DNA of 29,865 nt from Baffinella frigidus (lineage: Eukaryota > Cryptophyceae > Cryptomonadales > Baffinellaceae). Position numbers and translations under genes: made by a program. The stretch is from NCBI GenBank assembly GCA_026770585.1, contig MU646379.1:144868-174732 (forward strand), in the 5' to 3' direction. Within the stretch, counting starts at the first letter, position 1; every line of letters begins with the position of its first letter. Shown here piece by piece: positions 24,201 through 27,200 of the stretch. The notes under the pieces are model-generated. The model made no database searches, was not told where the DNA came from, and was given only the letters and a program-made list of their open reading frames with translations.

Positions 24201-27200
24201 ACCGTAGGGTCCCGTGGATCATCCACTTTTGGACCTCCTCTGCCTGCGCAGAAAATTGCCATTACCCTGTTGACTTTCACGTGGAAAGCTGACATCGGTG
24301 TGTTGACTTTTCGCGCAGCTCACGGCAACTTTCAGCGGCGGAGTCAAGCATCTCAGGAGAAGACACCCATGATCCCATCCTCGGGAGCATCCAGATCCTC
24401 ATCAAGATTTCAAGAAATTGGGGCTTCAACCTTTCGGTGCTCGGAGGCCTCATCGCCTGTCCGTGGCAGGTATCTCAGTTCAAATCCGAATCCAAAGTTG
24501 ACAATTGACTTGAGGCAGGTTATGAGTCCCACCCGCCACTTTTGACACAGATCAACTTTTGCTGTTGTGTGTCTTTTTCTGGATGCAGAACGCCCACGAG
24601 CCGAACAAACCCCAAACCCCAAACTCCAAACCCCAAACCCAAAACCCAAAACACCCAACACCAAACATCAAACACCAAACACCAGACCACAAATCACAAA
24701 CACCAAACACCAAACACCAAACACCAAACACCAAACACCAAACCCAAACACCAAACCCCAAACCCCAAACCCCAAACCCCAAACCCCAAACCCCGGATTC
24801 CAGACCCCAAACCCCAAACCCCAAACCCCAAACCCCGGATTCCAAACCCCAAACCCCAAACCCCAAACTCCCAAACCCCAAACCCCAAACAACAGTGCGG
24901 GACACACTTCGAGGCGGACCAAGCCTCAGAGCACTTCATCCAGTGTCCTCTCGCGCCCGACCCGACCGCGGTCGTGTCATGCGTCCACTTAGGTCCTCCC
25001 TCACCCAAAAGTCATCATGCGTCCACTTAGGTCCTCCCTCCCCCAAAAGTCATCGGCAACCTCGTCGTACTCCACCAACTTTCACGAGAGAACATTCCAT
25101 TGATCTCGGCCTGTTTCCAAAAGTTGATCATGTGCCAAGATTTTTGTCAACTTGAGATCAGACACCCGAGATCTGGGGTGTCTGCAAGGTGAATTTGAGG
25201 TCTGAAAATCGACGATTTGGTCTTTCCGTGAGGGTTGGTGGCTCGGTGTCGTGGTTCGCCCCTGGACCCTGGACCCCAAACCCTAACCACTACCCAGTTA
25301 TGGGTTGGGATCCAGGGTCTGAAGCTCCACATAACTCCACAACTGTACCACCAACTGTGCAGGTAACTGCACAACTCAGTAACTAGCTGTATTACTCTAT
25401 AACTAACTGCACAACTCTATAACTAACTATACAACTATAAAACTATACAACTATACAACTATACAACTATACAACTATACAACTATACAACTATACAACT
25501 ATACAACTATACAACTATACAACTAACTGCATAGGTGTACACCTAACTGCGCAACCCGCAGGACTCGGATGCTCATTCCGCGGCCCGCGCTTCGGAATGA
25601 AGGACCATCTTGTCATCTGCCCCTTTGAGCCGGTCCCTCCCCCCCCTCCGATACACTCAAACCCTAAACCCTAAACCCTAAACCCTAAACCCTAAACCCT
25701 AAACCCTAAACCCTAAACTCTGCACCCTAAACCCTAAACTCTGCACCCTAAACCCTAACCCCTAAAAAAAAAACATTTAACCCAAAACCATCAACCATAA
25801 ACCATAAACCATAGACCGTAGACCATAAACCTTAAACCATAGACCATAAAACATTAAACATAAAACATAAAACATAAACCATAAACCATAAACCATAAAC
25901 CCAAACCCAGGTCAAGGAAGTAGTGCGGGGATACCTCAAGGAAAACGTCAGCTTGAAAAAGGCCCTGGAAACACAGGTCGTGACCGCGCACCGTATACAA
26001 TAGATGTATAGCCACCATATACAATAGAAGTATAGCCTACATAAATACATGTACGAAACAAAATGTGCCAGGAAGGAATGTACAATAGAACACCTAGCTC
26101 TGTCTCACACGGTTTGGTCTCGTCAATTTGACGAGACCAAATCGCCAAAAGTTGACGAGTCCCTGTGCGGGGCCGTCAACTTTTGGCGCGACAGGGACTC
26201 GTCAACTTTTGGCGGTTCGAATTTAGTCAACCCGACTGAGGCTGAGCTAGGACACGCTCTCCTGTTTTCTCTCTCGCATCTTTCATGATTTGGGGTCCAT
26301 TGGCTTTACTTGGAAACTGGCAGCAAAAGTCGGTTTGATGCCCCTACAAGAAACTGGCTAGTTTGCATCGAAGCAGAACCAACGACAAAAAAATGTTGAC
26401 TAAAGAGCGCTCAACTCTCAACTCTAAACTCTAAACTCAAAACTCAAAACTCAAAACTCAAAACTCAAAACTCAAAACCCAAAACCCTGAACCCTGAAGC
26501 CCAAACCCCAAACCCCAAACCCTAAACCCTAAACCCTAACCCCTAAACCCTAAACCCTGAACCTTAAACCCTGAACCCTAAACTCTGACCCCTCAACCGT
26601 AACCCCCAAACTCTCAAGCAGGAAGAGGAGATAGCGGTGCTCCGCTTCAAAATCCAAAACATGGAAATCGCCGCAGAGGTCTGAAATCCTACGGGGGGGG
26701 GGGTAGACGTCTTATCTAGGCAACCGGAAAGCATATCCTGCGGTTACCGGCAGGGTCAAAGTTAATTAATTGTGGGTATTTCCGGCAACTTTTGCCGATT
26801 TCAAGGGGAAATAATAGAAAGACGCAGGGCGTAAATTGACTCTCCCGCGTAGTCGCCCTCCACGCCAGATTCTTGCAAGGGGTTGCCAAAAGTCAATTTC
26901 CCCTCCAGGCAGTGGTTTTCAAAAGTTAACAAACACCACCTGTGGTGTTTCAAAAAAAATCGACACCCGCATCCAATCTGGCGTGGCTCCTCCTCCCCCC
27001 GACCACAATGCTGTTTATCCCTTAAGTTCATAGTTCACAACGCCTTCGCGAAGCAATAATGGCTCCAAGCCCTGGTACAAATTTTGTACGGGGCTTGGAG
27101 CCATTATTGCTTCGCGAAGGCGTCGGAAACTATTAAAGTGACCAGGTGGTCAAATTTGAGGGCCAAGAGGTCCTAGGCAGGTCCTAGGGCCCTACGGTAG

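Noticed and set aside
24589-24606. A possible exon NAHEPN after GCAG
   Set aside because: There is no GT donor, and exon 31 (CPWQ) joins exon 32 (CGTHF) directly to make a zinc finger.
24542-25155. Long frames of TPNPKPQ repeats on the + strand and FGVWGLG repeats on the minus strand
   Set aside because: They are translations of the CCCCAAA array in intron 31; any frame of a 7-base repeat without stops stays open.
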